A stretch of 64,000 nt of DNA. Source: Planococcus donghaensis MPA1U2 (GTDB lineage Bacteria > Bacillota > Bacilli > Bacillales_A > Planococcaceae). Position 1 is the stretch's first letter. Every line of letters starts with the position of its first letter. Shown here piece after piece: positions 1-9,155 of this stretch. Under the pieces are notes generated by a model, which saw nothing but the letters and a program-made list of their open reading frames with translations, had not been told where the DNA came from and made no database searches. The DNA is taken from the NCBI RefSeq assembly GCF_000189395.1, contig NZ_AEPB01000027.1, positions 62,006 to 126,005 on the forward strand, read 5' to 3'. The position numbers and the translations under genes are program-made.

Positions 1-549
1 TTTCTTTTGCATTTCCTAGAAAGTTTAGTTGGACATCCGCTTGAAATGGATAAAGAAGTATACGATTCTGAATGGGCATCTTCACACCGTAACCGGGCTT
101 TAGCTTATTACTTGAAGGAAGCTAAGTTCTTAGAGATTGAAGTAGAAGAAGCGCTTGATATTTATATTCGGCAATGTGCCATCAAAGTAAGTACAAAAGA
201 TTTAGCATTAATTGGTTTGATCATTGCGTATGATGGATATAATCCAATCACGAAAGTTAAACATTTCTCAGACGAAATTGCCCAAGTGGCAAAAGTATTA
301 ATGGTAACTTGTGGCATGTATAACTCTTCAGGTAACTTTGCAGCGCATGTTGGAATTCCCGCAAAAAGTGGCGTGTCTGGTGGAATCATGGCAGCAGTTC
401 CTCCAAAGCTCCATTCGCAAACATACGAGTTTCGTGCAGGAGCAGGTATCGGTGTTTATGGTCCTGCAATTGACGTACAAGGAAATAGTGCAGCAGGCAC
501 GATGATGTTAAGACAAATTTCGAAAGAATGGGATTTAAGTATCTTTTAA
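1..549 (+). CDS. glsA: glutaminase, C-terminal part (5' end outside window)
   Basis: Deamidates glutamine to glutamate and ammonia in the cytoplasm. The frame is open to the left edge, so only about the last 182 codons are present. The visible part carries family-typical segments: the active-site region VTCGMYNSSGNFA (roughly residues 103-115 of the fragment) and the glycine-rich AKSGVSGGI stretch that follows, with a C-terminus ending a few residues after MMLRQIS. It belongs to the serine-dependent beta-lactamase-like glutaminases (GlsA/YbgJ type). A strong terminator follows directly. Identity is firm; nothing can be said of its promoter. Confidence 0.93.
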   Translation, partial: FLLHFLESLVGHPLEMDKEVYDSEWASSHRNRALAYYLKEAKFLEIEVEEALDIYIRQCAIKVSTKDLALIGLIIAYDGYNPITKVKHFSDEIAQVAKVLMVTCGMYNSSGNFAAHVGIPAKSGVSGGIMAAVPPKLHSQTYEFRAGAGIGVYGPAIDVQGNSAAGTMMLRQISKEWDLSIF

Positions 550-554
550 TGTGA

Positions 555-590
555 CCCCGTAGACTTTAATTAGTCTACGGGAATTTTTTT
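555..590 (+). terminator. intrinsic terminator after glsA
   Basis: Inverted repeat CCCGTAGACT / AGTCTACGGG with a short A/T loop, followed by a run of T. It separates glsA from katE. Confidence 0.9.
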
Positions 591-610
591 TGGAAAATAT
601 AAAGAAAGGT

Positions 611-634
611 GTTTTTTAAAAGAAGACAGGGTAA
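611..634 (+). promoter_or_regulatory. candidate sigma-B promoter of katE
   Basis: GTTTTT, 12-nt spacer, GGGTAA, against the sigma-B consensus GTTTAA-N12..15-GGGTAT. The -10 ends 36 nt before the start codon. Bacillus subtilis katE is a known sigma-B gene, which supports the reading. Confidence 0.5.
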
Positions 635-670
635 TAAGAGAATGAATAGAAAAGAAGAAGGAGTGGCAAA

Positions 671-2719
671 ATGGCAAAAGAACCTAAAGTGAATGAAAAC
701 AGCAAAGACGAACAGTTGCAACAGTATCGTGTAGATGATTCAGGTAAAAGTTTGACTACCAATCAAGGACTGAAAATGGCTGAAGACGAGTTTTCATTAA
801 AAGCTGGTGAACGCGGCCCTACTTTGATGGAGGATTTTCATTTTCGGGAAAAAATGACACATTTTGACCACGAACGAATTCCAGAACGTGTTGTTCATGC
901 GAGAGGATATGCCGCACATGGTGTATTCGAGGCTTATGACTCGTTGGAGCATTTAACAAAAGCCAATTTTTTATCGGAAAAAGGCAAAAAGACACCAGTG
1001 TTTGTCCGTTTTTCAACTGTGGCTGGATCCAAAGGATCTGCAGAAACAGTAAGGGATGTTCGCGGATTTTCCACTAAATTTTATACAGAAGAAGGGAATT
1101 ATGATTTGGTTGGTAATAATATGCCGGTGTTCTTTATTCAGGATGCTATCAAGTTTCCGGATTTTGTCCATGCAGTAAAGCCAGAGCCACACAACGAAAT
1201 GCCTCAGGCTGCCAGTGCCCATGATACCTTATGGGATTTTGTCATCAATAATCAGGAAACTGCACATATGATGATGTGGCTGATGTCTGATCGCGCGATT
1301 CCACGCAGTTTTCGAATGATGGATGGATTTGGTGTACATGCTTTCCGTTTCGTAAATGCCGAAGGTAAATCTCATTTTGTGAAATTCAACTGGAAATCGA
1401 CACTTGGTACACATTCACTTGTCTGGGACGAAGCACAAAAGATTGCCGGTAAAGATGCTGACTTTAATCGCCGAGATTTATACGAATCTATCGAACAAGG
1501 AGATTTCCCGGAATGGGAACTCGGCGTTCAAATTGTTGCTGAGGAAGACGAACATAAATTTGATTTTGACTTATTAGATGCGACCAAATTATGGCCACAA
1601 GAAGAAATTCCAATTCAAATCGTTGGTAAAATGACATTAAATCGTAATGTCGACAATGTTTTTGCTGAAACAGAGCAAGTGGCATTCCATCCGGGGCATG
1701 TCGTGCCTGGAATCGATTTTTCAAACGATCCATTGCTCCAAGGACGTTTATTTTCTTATACAGACACCCAATTATTGCGTTTAAACGGACCTAACTTCCA
1801 TGAGTTGCCAATAAACCGACCTGTATGTCCGTTCCATAACAATCAGCGAGACGGATTTGGTCGTCAAACAATCAATAAAGGACGCGTCTCTTACCAAAAA
1901 AGTTCGTTTACCAATAGCACTCCAGCTCCTGTAAGTGAAGCGGAAGGTGGTTATGCACATTACCAAGAAAAAATGGAAGGTCGTAAAGTTCGTGCTCGTA
2001 GTGAAAGCTTTAAAGACCATTTTTCACAAGCGACAATGTTTTGGAACAGCATGACCAAACCAGAGCGAGACCATATTATCGAGGCATTTAGCTTTGAACT
2101 TGGAAAATGCCAAGAAATGTGGATTCGTGAAGGTGCTGTTGAAATGTTTGCCAATGTGAACTTGGAAATGGCACAGGCTGTTGCTAAAAACATTGGCGTG
2201 ACACCACCAACGAGTGGCGGTTCTGATGTGACAAAAACTTCGCCTGCATTAAGCATGGAAAACACTGTTAAATCTGCAGCGACTCGTAAAGTGGGTGTAT
2301 TAGTGGACCATGGTTTCAACGATGCAGAAGTGATGAAAGTTCTTGAAGAGTTAGAAGGTAAGGGTGTAAATTACGAAGTTGTCAGCGAAACACAAGGGAC
2401 ATTAAAAGGTTCAGGCAGTAAAGAATTGGAAGTCGATCATACATTTACGACGACCGACCCTGTGCTTTACGATGCGATTTATGCAGTAGGTGGACCCGAT
2501 GTAAGTAAGAAATTTGCTAAAGAAGCTGCTCGTTATGTCGGAGAAGCATTTGATCATTACAAGCCAATCGGTGCTACTCATGATGGACAGAAATGGCTAC
2601 AAACAGCTGGCATTAAAGAACAACCGGGGGTTGTGGCAACAGAAAATGCCTCAGATTTTGCAAGCCTATTTATTGAAGCCATCGCCGCACATCGACATTG
2701 GAACCGAACAGTCGAATAA
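671..2719 (+). CDS. katE: large-subunit (clade 2) catalase with C-terminal DJ-1-like domain
   Basis: Haem catalase that breaks down hydrogen peroxide. Length 682 aa matches the large-subunit KatE/HPII type rather than the ~480-aa small type. Visible motifs: catalytic His at about residue 76 (VVHARGYAAHG), the distal Asn region (GNNMPVFFIQDA), and the proximal haem-ligand Tyr motif RLFSYTDTQ at about residue 357. Residues about 540-682 form the class I glutamine-amidotransferase/DJ-1-like domain (KVGVLVDHGFND...), which binds no haem. The start has a good site (GAAGGAG) 8 nt upstream. No terminator is seen after it; the next gene has its own sigma-B promoter. General-stress role inferred from promoter and family. 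Confidence 0.96.
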   Translation: MAKEPKVNENSKDEQLQQYRVDDSGKSLTTNQGLKMAEDEFSLKAGERGPTLMEDFHFREKMTHFDHERIPERVVHARGYAAHGVFEAYDSLEHLTKANFLSEKGKKTPVFVRFSTVAGSKGSAETVRDVRGFSTKFYTEEGNYDLVGNNMPVFFIQDAIKFPDFVHAVKPEPHNEMPQAASAHDTLWDFVINNQETAHMMMWLMSDRAIPRSFRMMDGFGVHAFRFVNAEGKSHFVKFNWKSTLGTHSLVWDEAQKIAGKDADFNRRDLYESIEQGDFPEWELGVQIVAEEDEHKFDFDLLDATKLWPQEEIPIQIVGKMTLNRNVDNVFAETEQVAFHPGHVVPGIDFSNDPLLQGRLFSYTDTQLLRLNGPNFHELPINRPVCPFHNNQRDGFGRQTINKGRVSYQKSSFTNSTPAPVSEAEGGYAHYQEKMEGRKVRARSESFKDHFSQATMFWNSMTKPERDHIIEAFSFELGKCQEMWIREGAVEMFANVNLEMAQAVAKNIGVTPPTSGGSDVTKTSPALSMENTVKSAATRKVGVLVDHGFNDAEVMKVLEELEGKGVNYEVVSETQGTLKGSGSKELEVDHTFTTTDPVLYDAIYAVGGPDVSKKFAKEAARYVGEAFDHYKPIGATHDGQKWLQTAGIKEQPGVVATENASDFASLFIEAIAAHRHWNRTVE

Positions 2720-2750
2720 AGTTTATAAAATTCATGTCCATTCCGAGCAG

Positions 2751-2775
2751 GTTTAAGAAAATATGCATTGGGTAT
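2751..2775 (+). promoter_or_regulatory. perfect-consensus sigma-B promoter
   Basis: GTTTAA, 13-nt spacer, GGGTAT: a full match to the sigma-B consensus, 49 nt before the start of the DUF2382 stress gene. It overlaps no coding sequence. Confidence 0.88.
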
Positions 2776-2824
2776 TTTCTAGAATAAGTAACCATATAAA
2801 AAACAAAAAATGGAGGAATAGGAA

Positions 2825-3922
2825 ATGACTAACAATAAATTTATGGGCACGTTCGATACGGAAACAGAAGTGTTAAGCAAAATCGAAGAGCTAAAAGCAC
2901 AAGGTTCGCGTGAAGATGATATGTATGTCATGTCACGAGATGAAGACCAAATCTCAATGTTACGAGGACGAACAGACGTAGATTATAAATCAGCTGAAGG
3001 AAATTGGATGGACAAATTTATGGGCTTCTTATCAGGAGATGATTCAACACGTGAAGCATTTTCAGGAATGGGAGTAGACAAAGACGAAGCCGATCGCTAT
3101 TACAATGAAGTGCAAAACGGGAAAATTTTATTGTTTGTCGATCGTGAATACGGTGCGAACTACGAAGGCAAAGCGCCTTATGATAACACTTCGACAAGCA
3201 CAGAAGCAGGCACAATGGGTGCGTCTGGTTTAACGGGTGCAGGCTTAGGTAAAAGCCATATGGACAATGAAGCTGTAGGCAGAGATGGCTTGACAGTAGA
3301 TACGAATGATGAAAACGATGTTTACTATAATACAAAAAATGATACGTTCAGTCGAGATACTACTGAATCAACAAATGCTAGAAACGAGTCAGGAACAGGA
3401 TTTGGCCTTGACTCTGATCGGACAGAAGACAACTTTACAGATACAAACCGTTTTGAAAATAAAGATAGCGACCATCACACCGAAGAAGAGAAAGTGCAAT
3501 TACATGAAGAACGCTTAAGCGTTGACAAAGAACGTGTACAAACGGGTGAAGTTAATGTTGGAAAACACGTTGTCGAAGAAAACCAAACAATGGAAGTACC
3601 AGTAGAACGTGAAGAAGTTTATATTGAACGTCGCCCAGTAAACGAAGAAACAGTTGATAATTCTTTTGATAAAGAATCTACGTTAACAGGAGATGCTTAT
3701 CAAGAAGGTGAAAATATTCATATTCCCGTATCAGAAGAACATGTAGAAGTTACGAAAAAAGATGTAGTAGCTGAAGAAATTGTCGTTGGAAAACGTAAAG
3801 TACAAGATACAGAAACAATCAATGAGACGGTTCGTCATGAGGAAGCAGATATCGACGATGAAACCAATGTCACAGATAACAAATTGAACCGTGAAAACCA
3901 GACAGATCGTGATCGCTTCTAA
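2825..3922 (+). CDS. general stress protein: YflT-like N-domain plus DUF2382 (YsnF-like)
   Basis: Predicted 365-aa, very acidic, hydrophilic soluble protein. Residues 1-about 110 resemble the YflT/general stress protein 17M domain (start GTFDTETEVLSKIEELK). Residues about 120-215 are a low-complexity Ser/Thr/Asn/Gly/Asp linker. Residues about 218-345 form the DUF2382 domain: repeated E-rich strands such as VQLHEERLSV, TMEVPVEREEVYIERRPV and HIPVSEEHVEVTKKDV. The biochemical function of both domains is unknown. The perfect sigma-B promoter upstream agrees with the general-stress naming of the family. Terminator follows. GGAGGAATAG is the ribosome site. Confidence 0.9.
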   Translation: MTNNKFMGTFDTETEVLSKIEELKAQGSREDDMYVMSRDEDQISMLRGRTDVDYKSAEGNWMDKFMGFLSGDDSTREAFSGMGVDKDEADRYYNEVQNGKILLFVDREYGANYEGKAPYDNTSTSTEAGTMGASGLTGAGLGKSHMDNEAVGRDGLTVDTNDENDVYYNTKNDTFSRDTTESTNARNESGTGFGLDSDRTEDNFTDTNRFENKDSDHHTEEEKVQLHEERLSVDKERVQTGEVNVGKHVVEENQTMEVPVEREEVYIERRPVNEETVDNSFDKESTLTGDAYQEGENIHIPVSEEHVEVTKKDVVAEEIVVGKRKVQDTETINETVRHEEADIDDETNVTDNKLNRENQTDRDRF

Positions 3923-3938
3923 TATAAAGTAATGTGAA

Positions 3939-3965
3939 AGACGGGGATGCCTCCCCGTCTTTTTG
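3939..3965 (+). terminator. intrinsic terminator after the DUF2382 gene
   Basis: Stem AGACGGGG / CCCCGTCT, loop of six, followed by TTTTT. Confidence 0.9.
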
Positions 3966-4016
3966 TCGGTCTTGAAAGAATAGCGTATAGTAGAAGAAAG
4001 CTAGGAGGGATTAAGC

Positions 4017-4217
4017 ATGGACGGCAAAAAGAGAAGTGACGTGAAACCTGGTATTGAAGTAAATGTGATTTTGAAGCAAGATCAACGTTCGGGTAAGAAA
4101 ACACAAGGGGTTGTAAAAGATCTGCTGACAAACTCAGCCACTCATCCGCATGGCATTAAAGTGCGTTTAGAAGATGGACAAGTGGGACGAGTTTGTGAAA
4201 TTCTTTCTCAAAAGTAA
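4017..4217 (+). CDS. ywbE: YwbE-family small protein (DUF2196)
   Basis: Small basic 66-aa protein with a KOW/SH3-like beta feel: VKPGIEVNVILKQDQRSGK, then GVVKDLLTNSATHPHGIKV and a closing RLEDGQVGRV. This is the highly conserved YwbE pattern of Bacillales. Function is not known; a nucleic-acid role is only a guess from basic charge and fold. It has its own ribosome site (GCTAGGAGG) and sits alone between two terminators. Confidence 0.88.
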   Translation: MDGKKRSDVKPGIEVNVILKQDQRSGKKTQGVVKDLLTNSATHPHGIKVRLEDGQVGRVCEILSQK

Positions 4218-4273
4218 GTTCGAGACTAAAAGTTAGCAAGATGAATAACAATCAGTAAAGACAAATTCACTAA

Positions 4274-4304
4274 AACCGGACCCGTAAGAAGGGTCCGGTT
4301 TTGT
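4274..4304 (+). terminator. intrinsic terminator after ywbE
   Basis: Perfect stem AACCGGACCC / GGGTCCGGTT with a 7-nt loop and following T-rich tail. Confidence 0.9.
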
Positions 4305-4345
4305 GTTAATATAGAAGTATTGAAAAAATGAAGGAGTCTCTTATT

Positions 4346-6472
4346 ATGAGCCAATTCTTTGAGCGAAAAAAACAGGAACTTGGAGTTCAATTAAATAAAA
4401 TTCAACGAAAAGCGGTTGAGCGTACAGAAGGTCCACTATTACTACTCGCATGCCCTGGATCTGGGAAAACAACCACGATGATTATGAGAATTGGGTATTT
4501 AATCGAGGAAAAAGGGGTCTCGCCGTCACGCATCAAAGCGATTACGTTCAGTAAAGCTTCAGCTAACGATATGCTAGAGCGTTACAAGCGCTTTTTTCCT
4601 TTACTCCAACCAATTGATTTTTCGACGATTCATAGTCTAGCTTTTCAAATCACTCGCGATTATTTTTCGGGCTCACGCTATATCATGATTGAAGGCAATG
4701 AAGCAAATGGTCTTCATAAGAAAAAGTTGCTTCGGGAAATGTACCGTACGGAAAACGATGAGCCAATTACAGATGATCAATTAGAAGAGTTGATTTCTTT
4801 TATTAGTTACGTAAAGAATAAGATGTTGCCTAGAAAGCAATGGGCCAAACTAAAAGAGCCTTTTCCTGGTGCGATTGAAATATTGAAAACTTATGAAGCT
4901 TTTAAAGAAAACTATGACGTAAGGTTAGTGGACTTTGACGATATGCTATCACTCGCTTACGAAGCATTAGATAAAGATAAAGGTTTATTAGCGAAATACC
5001 AAGGACGCTGGGATTATGTCATGACAGATGAAAGTCAAGACACCTCCCAGATTCAGCATGCCATTGTGGAAAAATTAGTCGCACGCCATAAAAACTTGTG
5101 TGTTGTGGCTGATGATGATCAATCAATTTATACGTGGAGAGCAGCAGAGCCGACGTATTTACTGAAGTTTAGAACCGTGTATCCAGATGCCTATATTATG
5201 AAAATGGAACGCAATTATCGTTCCTCTCAGAACATTGTTCATACTGCAAATGCGTTTATTAAAACCAATAAAAAGCGTCATGACAAAAACATGTTCACGA
5301 AACAAGGAGAAGGCGATCCGATTGTCTTGAAACGTTTAAGTTCAGAAGACGCGCAATTTAAATACGTATTAAAAGAACTCAAAGAGTTGTCAGAGTACGG
5401 CGATGTGGCTATTTTGTATCGCAATAATTCATCTTCGACTTTGTTAATGAGTGAGCTTGAACGTTTAGGCATACCGTTTTATATGAAGGATTCGGATAAT
5501 CGCTTTTTTTCACATTGGATTGTAGAAGACATGCTGAACTTTATGCGTTTTAGCTTAAAGCCAGAACGCATTGACATATATTCGAAAATCGCTTCTAAAA
5601 CCAATGCATATTGGTCAAGTAGTCAATTGAAAATGCTCAGTCGAATGAACCCGACAGGCGAGCATGCTTTTGATGACATTAATTTGACGATTACGTTAAA
5701 AGAGTATCAACTAAAAATTTTAGCTGAGCAAAAAAAATGGTTTGATGCATTAAATGGCATGAAACCATTAAAAGTGATCCGAACCATTCGCGGAGAAATG
5801 GGATACGACCAAATGCTTGCTAGTCGTGCTGAAAAATTTGGTATGAAAATGACATACTTGGCACAAATCCTGACGACATTAGAACAAATCGCAGAACCGC
5901 TCGACTCAATGACGGCGTTTGCTAAGCGCCTTAAACAATTAGAGCAAGTAACGCAACAAGCCAAAAAAGAAAAAACGGACGATATGCTGACCTTATCTAC
6001 TTTTCACAGCTCAAAAGGCTTAGAATTTGAACGAGTGTATATGATTGATTTGGTAGAAGGCGTTATTCCAACTGAAGAAGATGCAGAAACACCTGATTTA
6101 TTAGAAGAAGCACGTCGCTTATTTTATGTGGGCATGACAAGAGCAAAAACGCATTTAGAGCTCATTAGTCATGGCAATGAATCACGTTTTGTCGGGGAAG
6201 TGCGGAAGTTGATTGTTCCGGAAAAAAGACTTGCTACAACACAAAATAGCGTCGCCAAAACGCCTATTAAAGTTAAAGTCCCGGATAACCCAAATGCGAT
6301 TCAAACCGAAGAGGCTTTGCGTGAAGGTGTTCACGTTCGTCACCGCGTTTTTGGGGCAGGCAAAATTGTTGAACGAGACAAAGATCGGATTTCCATTCAA
6401 TTTGCAAAAGAAAGAAAAGATTTAATGATTGATATTTGCATAAGCTATAAATTATTAGAAATGATTGAGTAG
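4346..6472 (+). CDS. UvrD/PcrA-like superfamily 1A DNA helicase (YjcD-like)
   Basis: ATP-dependent 3'-5' DNA helicase family, about 708 aa. Motifs in order: Q-motif region NKIQRKAV; Walker A ACPGSGKTTT (about residue 34); Ia AITFSKASA; Walker B/II VMTDESQDTS; III DDDQSIYTWR; IV MERNYRSS; V TLSTFHSSKGLEFE; VI RRLFYVGMTRA. A C-terminal tail with HRVFGAGKIVERD resembles the beta-rich tail of PcrA that binds RNA polymerase. I start at 4346, because AAGGAG at 4331-4336 lies inside the longer frame that begins at 4328. It differs from the main PcrA (shorter 1B/2B domains, no ligA neighbour) and is most like YjcD. Its repair role is inferred. Confidence 0.9.
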   Translation: MSQFFERKKQELGVQLNKIQRKAVERTEGPLLLLACPGSGKTTTMIMRIGYLIEEKGVSPSRIKAITFSKASANDMLERYKRFFPLLQPIDFSTIHSLAFQITRDYFSGSRYIMIEGNEANGLHKKKLLREMYRTENDEPITDDQLEELISFISYVKNKMLPRKQWAKLKEPFPGAIEILKTYEAFKENYDVRLVDFDDMLSLAYEALDKDKGLLAKYQGRWDYVMTDESQDTSQIQHAIVEKLVARHKNLCVVADDDQSIYTWRAAEPTYLLKFRTVYPDAYIMKMERNYRSSQNIVHTANAFIKTNKKRHDKNMFTKQGEGDPIVLKRLSSEDAQFKYVLKELKELSEYGDVAILYRNNSSSTLLMSELERLGIPFYMKDSDNRFFSHWIVEDMLNFMRFSLKPERIDIYSKIASKTNAYWSSSQLKMLSRMNPTGEHAFDDINLTITLKEYQLKILAEQKKWFDALNGMKPLKVIRTIRGEMGYDQMLASRAEKFGMKMTYLAQILTTLEQIAEPLDSMTAFAKRLKQLEQVTQQAKKEKTDDMLTLSTFHSSKGLEFERVYMIDLVEGVIPTEEDAETPDLLEEARRLFYVGMTRAKTHLELISHGNESRFVGEVRKLIVPEKRLATTQNSVAKTPIKVKVPDNPNAIQTEEALREGVHVRHRVFGAGKIVERDKDRISIQFAKERKDLMIDICISYKLLEMIE

Positions 6473-6524
6473 CGCCTCTGTGAAAGGGCAGATGTGACAT
6501 AGAGAAGAACGCGGGGTACTAGAA

Positions 6525-7790
6525 ATGAGATTTAAGGACTGGGATCGAAGTTTAAAGGTTCGTTTAATAGGCGAATTTTTCATGAATACAAGTTATTGGA
6601 TGGTGTTCCCGTTTTTAGCGATTTATTTTGCTGAAGAGTTCGGCAAAGGAACTGCAGGACTTTTACTCGTAATTTCACAAGTTTTTTCAGTAGCAGCAAA
6701 CTTGGTCGGTGGGTATTGCGCAGACCGGTTTGGTCGGAAGCGCATGTTGGTTGTAGCATCTATTGCACAAGGATTTTCGTTTTTACTGTTTGCCTTTGCA
6801 AATTCACCGTGGATGCAATCTCCTGAACTAGGATTTGTCGCATTTACACTTGCGGGAATGTGCGGCTCATTATATTGGCCAGCCAGTCAGGCGATGATTG
6901 CAGATGTCGTACCAGAAAAATACCGTAGCGATGTGTTTGCAATTTTTTACACCACGTTGAACATTGCAGTGGTGGTAGGTCCACTTTTCGGTGCGGTACT
7001 TTTCTTTTCATACCGATTTGAATTATTGCTTGTCGTGACGGTCATTTCGATGTTGCTTGGCTTAGTGTTGAAATTATTAACAAAAGAAACATTATCGCAA
7101 GCAATGGTAGACAGATGGCAATCACAAACCGCGATAGGTTGGGTTGGTGCTATTTCAAAACAGTTTAAAGAATATGGCTTAATCTTTCAAGATCGTCTGT
7201 TCTTGCTGTTCATCATCGCTGGAATTTTAGGTGCTCAAACCTTTATGCAATTAGATTTGTTAATCCCAATTTACTTGAAAGAAACGATTGATAGTCAAAC
7301 CGTCGCAACGCTATTTGATAGAGAGTGGCTTGTAACAGGTGAAACGTCTTTTGGACTTTTGCTTGCTGAAAATGGATTGTTCGTAGCATTATTAACTGTA
7401 GTTGTGACGAGGTGGATGACAAAGTTTCCGGAGAAATGGGTTTTCTTTGCTTCAGCTGCTTTCTACGGACTAGCGATGTGGTTATTCCCATTAACTTCAT
7501 GGTTTTGGATATTTGTTGTAGCAATGGCGATTTTCACATTTGGAGAATTGATGGTTGTAGGTTTACAGCAAAGCTTCATATCGAAACTGGCGCCTGAAGA
7601 TATGCGCGGTCAATATTTTGCGGCTGCAAGTATGCGTTATACAATTGGTCGCATGATTGCGCCAATTTCCATTCCAATGACTGCTTGGTTTGGTTTTTCA
7701 TGGACGTTTGGCATACTCGGTATCCTGGCAATAGCGAGCGGATTTGTATATCTATTAATGTTTAAGTTATACGAAAAAAGGCCTTCCTAA
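6525..7790 (+). CDS. MFS transporter, multidrug-efflux-like
   Basis: 421-aa integral membrane protein with 12 predicted helices. The family signature between helices 2 and 3 is GGYCADRFGRKRMLV. The loop between helices 6 and 7 is about 60 residues, and an unusual second long loop around residues 245-275 (LKETIDSQ... LFDREWLVTGETS) lies before helix 8. Closest family by eye is the YttB/YqjV group of small Bacillus MFS exporters; the substrate cannot be read from sequence. It stands alone, followed by a terminator, 52 nt after the helicase. Confidence 0.88.
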   Translation: MRFKDWDRSLKVRLIGEFFMNTSYWMVFPFLAIYFAEEFGKGTAGLLLVISQVFSVAANLVGGYCADRFGRKRMLVVASIAQGFSFLLFAFANSPWMQSPELGFVAFTLAGMCGSLYWPASQAMIADVVPEKYRSDVFAIFYTTLNIAVVVGPLFGAVLFFSYRFELLLVVTVISMLLGLVLKLLTKETLSQAMVDRWQSQTAIGWVGAISKQFKEYGLIFQDRLFLLFIIAGILGAQTFMQLDLLIPIYLKETIDSQTVATLFDREWLVTGETSFGLLLAENGLFVALLTVVVTRWMTKFPEKWVFFASAAFYGLAMWLFPLTSWFWIFVVAMAIFTFGELMVVGLQQSFISKLAPEDMRGQYFAAASMRYTIGRMIAPISIPMTAWFGFSWTFGILGILAIASGFVYLLMFKLYEKRPS

Positions 7791-7806
7791 TAAGAAAGGT
7801 CTTTTA
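7775..7806 (+). terminator. intrinsic terminator after MFS gene
   Basis: Imperfect stem AAAAGGCCTT / AAGGTCTTTT overlapping the MFS stop codon, followed by T-rich sequence. Confidence 0.65.
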
Positions 7807-7926
7807 GTTTATCGATAAAAATATTTTCTAGACAGAATGAATGAGGTGCTCGCGTAGAATTGGCGAACAATGTTAATGTTACGTGTCAGTTGGTTAAAAA
7901 CTACGTTGTGATCTTGAAAGTTTGCA

Positions 7927-8574
7927 TCAATAAGCAGTTTCGGGTGGTTCGCATATTATGTAGCAAGAATTTTTAAAGCGTTTGCTATCACTCGAAACAA
8001 AATACCAATGGTCATTGATTTTCCGGTAGGTATAAGAAGTGTCCAACTCGGACATGGTTGGATATGTACCTGTAGAAGAATAGACAAAGCCTTCCGTTAA
8101 GCCGATAAAGTCTAGAAAGCGTGGCGTAGCTGTTTGGAAAAAAATGAAATGCTTTTCTTCTGAATACATGCGCGCGTCAATAAAGGAATCTCTATTGGCT
8201 AATGTATATTCTGGAGGTGTGTAATAAAAAGCAAATCCTGAATGAGTCGGGTCTTCTTTCTGGATTTCTCCGGCCAATAGCTGATCGATTATTTCATTGC
8301 GTTCGTCTTGAAACACATAATAGTTTAATTCGACTTCAAATACATGGAATGCAAGATTCACTAGGCCGATACCGACCACTAAAATGATTATAGGGGCGAA
8401 GATTTTTTTGAAGACACCGACAATCGACCACGCCAGTATGCCAAAAACAGCTAAGAAAATAAACCGTGGAAGTTGGTAATGCTGCAAGGCCGGGATGTTG
8501 ATAAAATCAATTGATTGATGAACTATTACCAACAACACGCCGACAATCGACCCAAACAGAAGTTGCCTTTTCAT
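7927..8574 (-). CDS. unknown membrane protein with extracytoplasmic C-domain
   Basis: Not recognised. The 215-aa product has three hydrophobic segments in residues 1-80 (LLFGSIVGVLLVIV; FIFLAVFGILAWSIVGV; APIIILVVGIGLVNLAF), then a soluble part of about 130 residues rich in aromatic residues (FAFYYTPPEY, FIFFQTATPRFLDFIG, HWYFVSSDSKRF). Two Cys near the C-terminus (SCYIICEPP) are the only ones. The ribosome site GAAGGAGCG precedes the ATG. The region downstream to the MFS terminator (about 120 nt) holds no visible terminator for this gene. No operon partner. Confidence 0.7.
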   Translation of the reverse strand: MKRQLLFGSIVGVLLVIVHQSIDFINIPALQHYQLPRFIFLAVFGILAWSIVGVFKKIFAPIIILVVGIGLVNLAFHVFEVELNYYVFQDERNEIIDQLLAGEIQKEDPTHSGFAFYYTPPEYTLANRDSFIDARMYSEEKHFIFFQTATPRFLDFIGLTEGFVYSSTGTYPTMSELDTSYTYRKINDHWYFVSSDSKRFKNSCYIICEPPETAY

Positions 8575-8689
8575 TTTTACACGCTCCTTCGTTAAGTGAA
8601 TAATTACTGCAATTGTTATCGTCTTTATTGTATAGGAATTTTTACCGAATAGAGTTAATTACGGTATTTTTCGAAGACCCATTTCTAGC

Positions 8690-8736
8690 AAAAAAAAAAA
8701 GAGGTTGCGGAATGAATTCATTCTACAACCTCTTTT
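8690..8736 (-). terminator. intrinsic terminator after DUF3243 gene
   Basis: On the minus strand: AAAGAGGTTG, AT-rich self-complementary middle (GAATGAATTCATTC), CAACCTCTTT, then about ten T. A strong terminator. Confidence 0.92.
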
Positions 8737-8744
8737 GCTTTAAT

Positions 8745-9056
8745 TTAGTTTTGGTCTTTAGCTAATTTCACTAGCATATGCGCTAACATATGTTGTTGGT
8801 CTTTATCGCCAACCTGCCATAAACGCTGTAGCAAGTATTCTTCACTATTTTTAGGATCTTCTTTTTTCGCAAGGTAAGATGCTACTTTTTCAGCTAATTG
8901 CGCCATACGCTCTTCGCTTAATCCCATCTTTTCGCCTAATTCTACTTTTTCACTTAAGTAATTAATGAACACGGAGAAATCTGCTAAAATCTGTTCTTTT
9001 TTCTGCTCGTCTGTATTCGATAATTTTTCTTCAACTTGTTTATTGATGTTTTCCAT
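8745..9056 (-). CDS. DUF3243 family protein (YmfJ-like)
   Basis: Soluble helical 103-aa protein. The family pattern is clear at the end: LAEKVASYLAKKEDPKNSEE, then LLQRLWQVGD and LVKLAKD. Function of DUF3243 is not known. The N-terminal 25 residues are more charged than in the usual ~85-aa members. Ribosome site AAGGGAG lies 11 nt upstream. It is divergent from the VLRF1-type gene, and a sigma-B-like sequence may serve it as well. Confidence 0.85.
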   Translation of the reverse strand: MENINKQVEEKLSNTDEQKKEQILADFSVFINYLSEKVELGEKMGLSEERMAQLAEKVASYLAKKEDPKNSEEYLLQRLWQVGDKDQQHMLAHMLVKLAKDQN

Positions 9057-9098
9057 TTGTTCGCCAACTCCCTTGTCTTTTTTCTGTACAAGGTATAT

Positions 9099-9123
9099 TT
9101 ACCACTGATTCTAGGATTTAAAC
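9099..9123 (-). promoter_or_regulatory. weak sigma-B-like promoter, minus strand
   Basis: Read on the minus strand: GTTTAA (9123-9118), 13-nt spacer, TGGTAA (9104-9099). The -35 is perfect and the -10 has two mismatches to GGGTAT. Would make the DUF3243 and VLRF1-type genes a divergent stress pair. Confidence 0.3.
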
Positions 9124-9155
9124 ATCGGTTTTACAATAAAAGGTTCGGAAAATTC

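Noticed and set aside
1960-2319. 119-codon antisense frame in katE
   Set aside because: Antisense shadow without start signals; katE motifs fix the coding strand.
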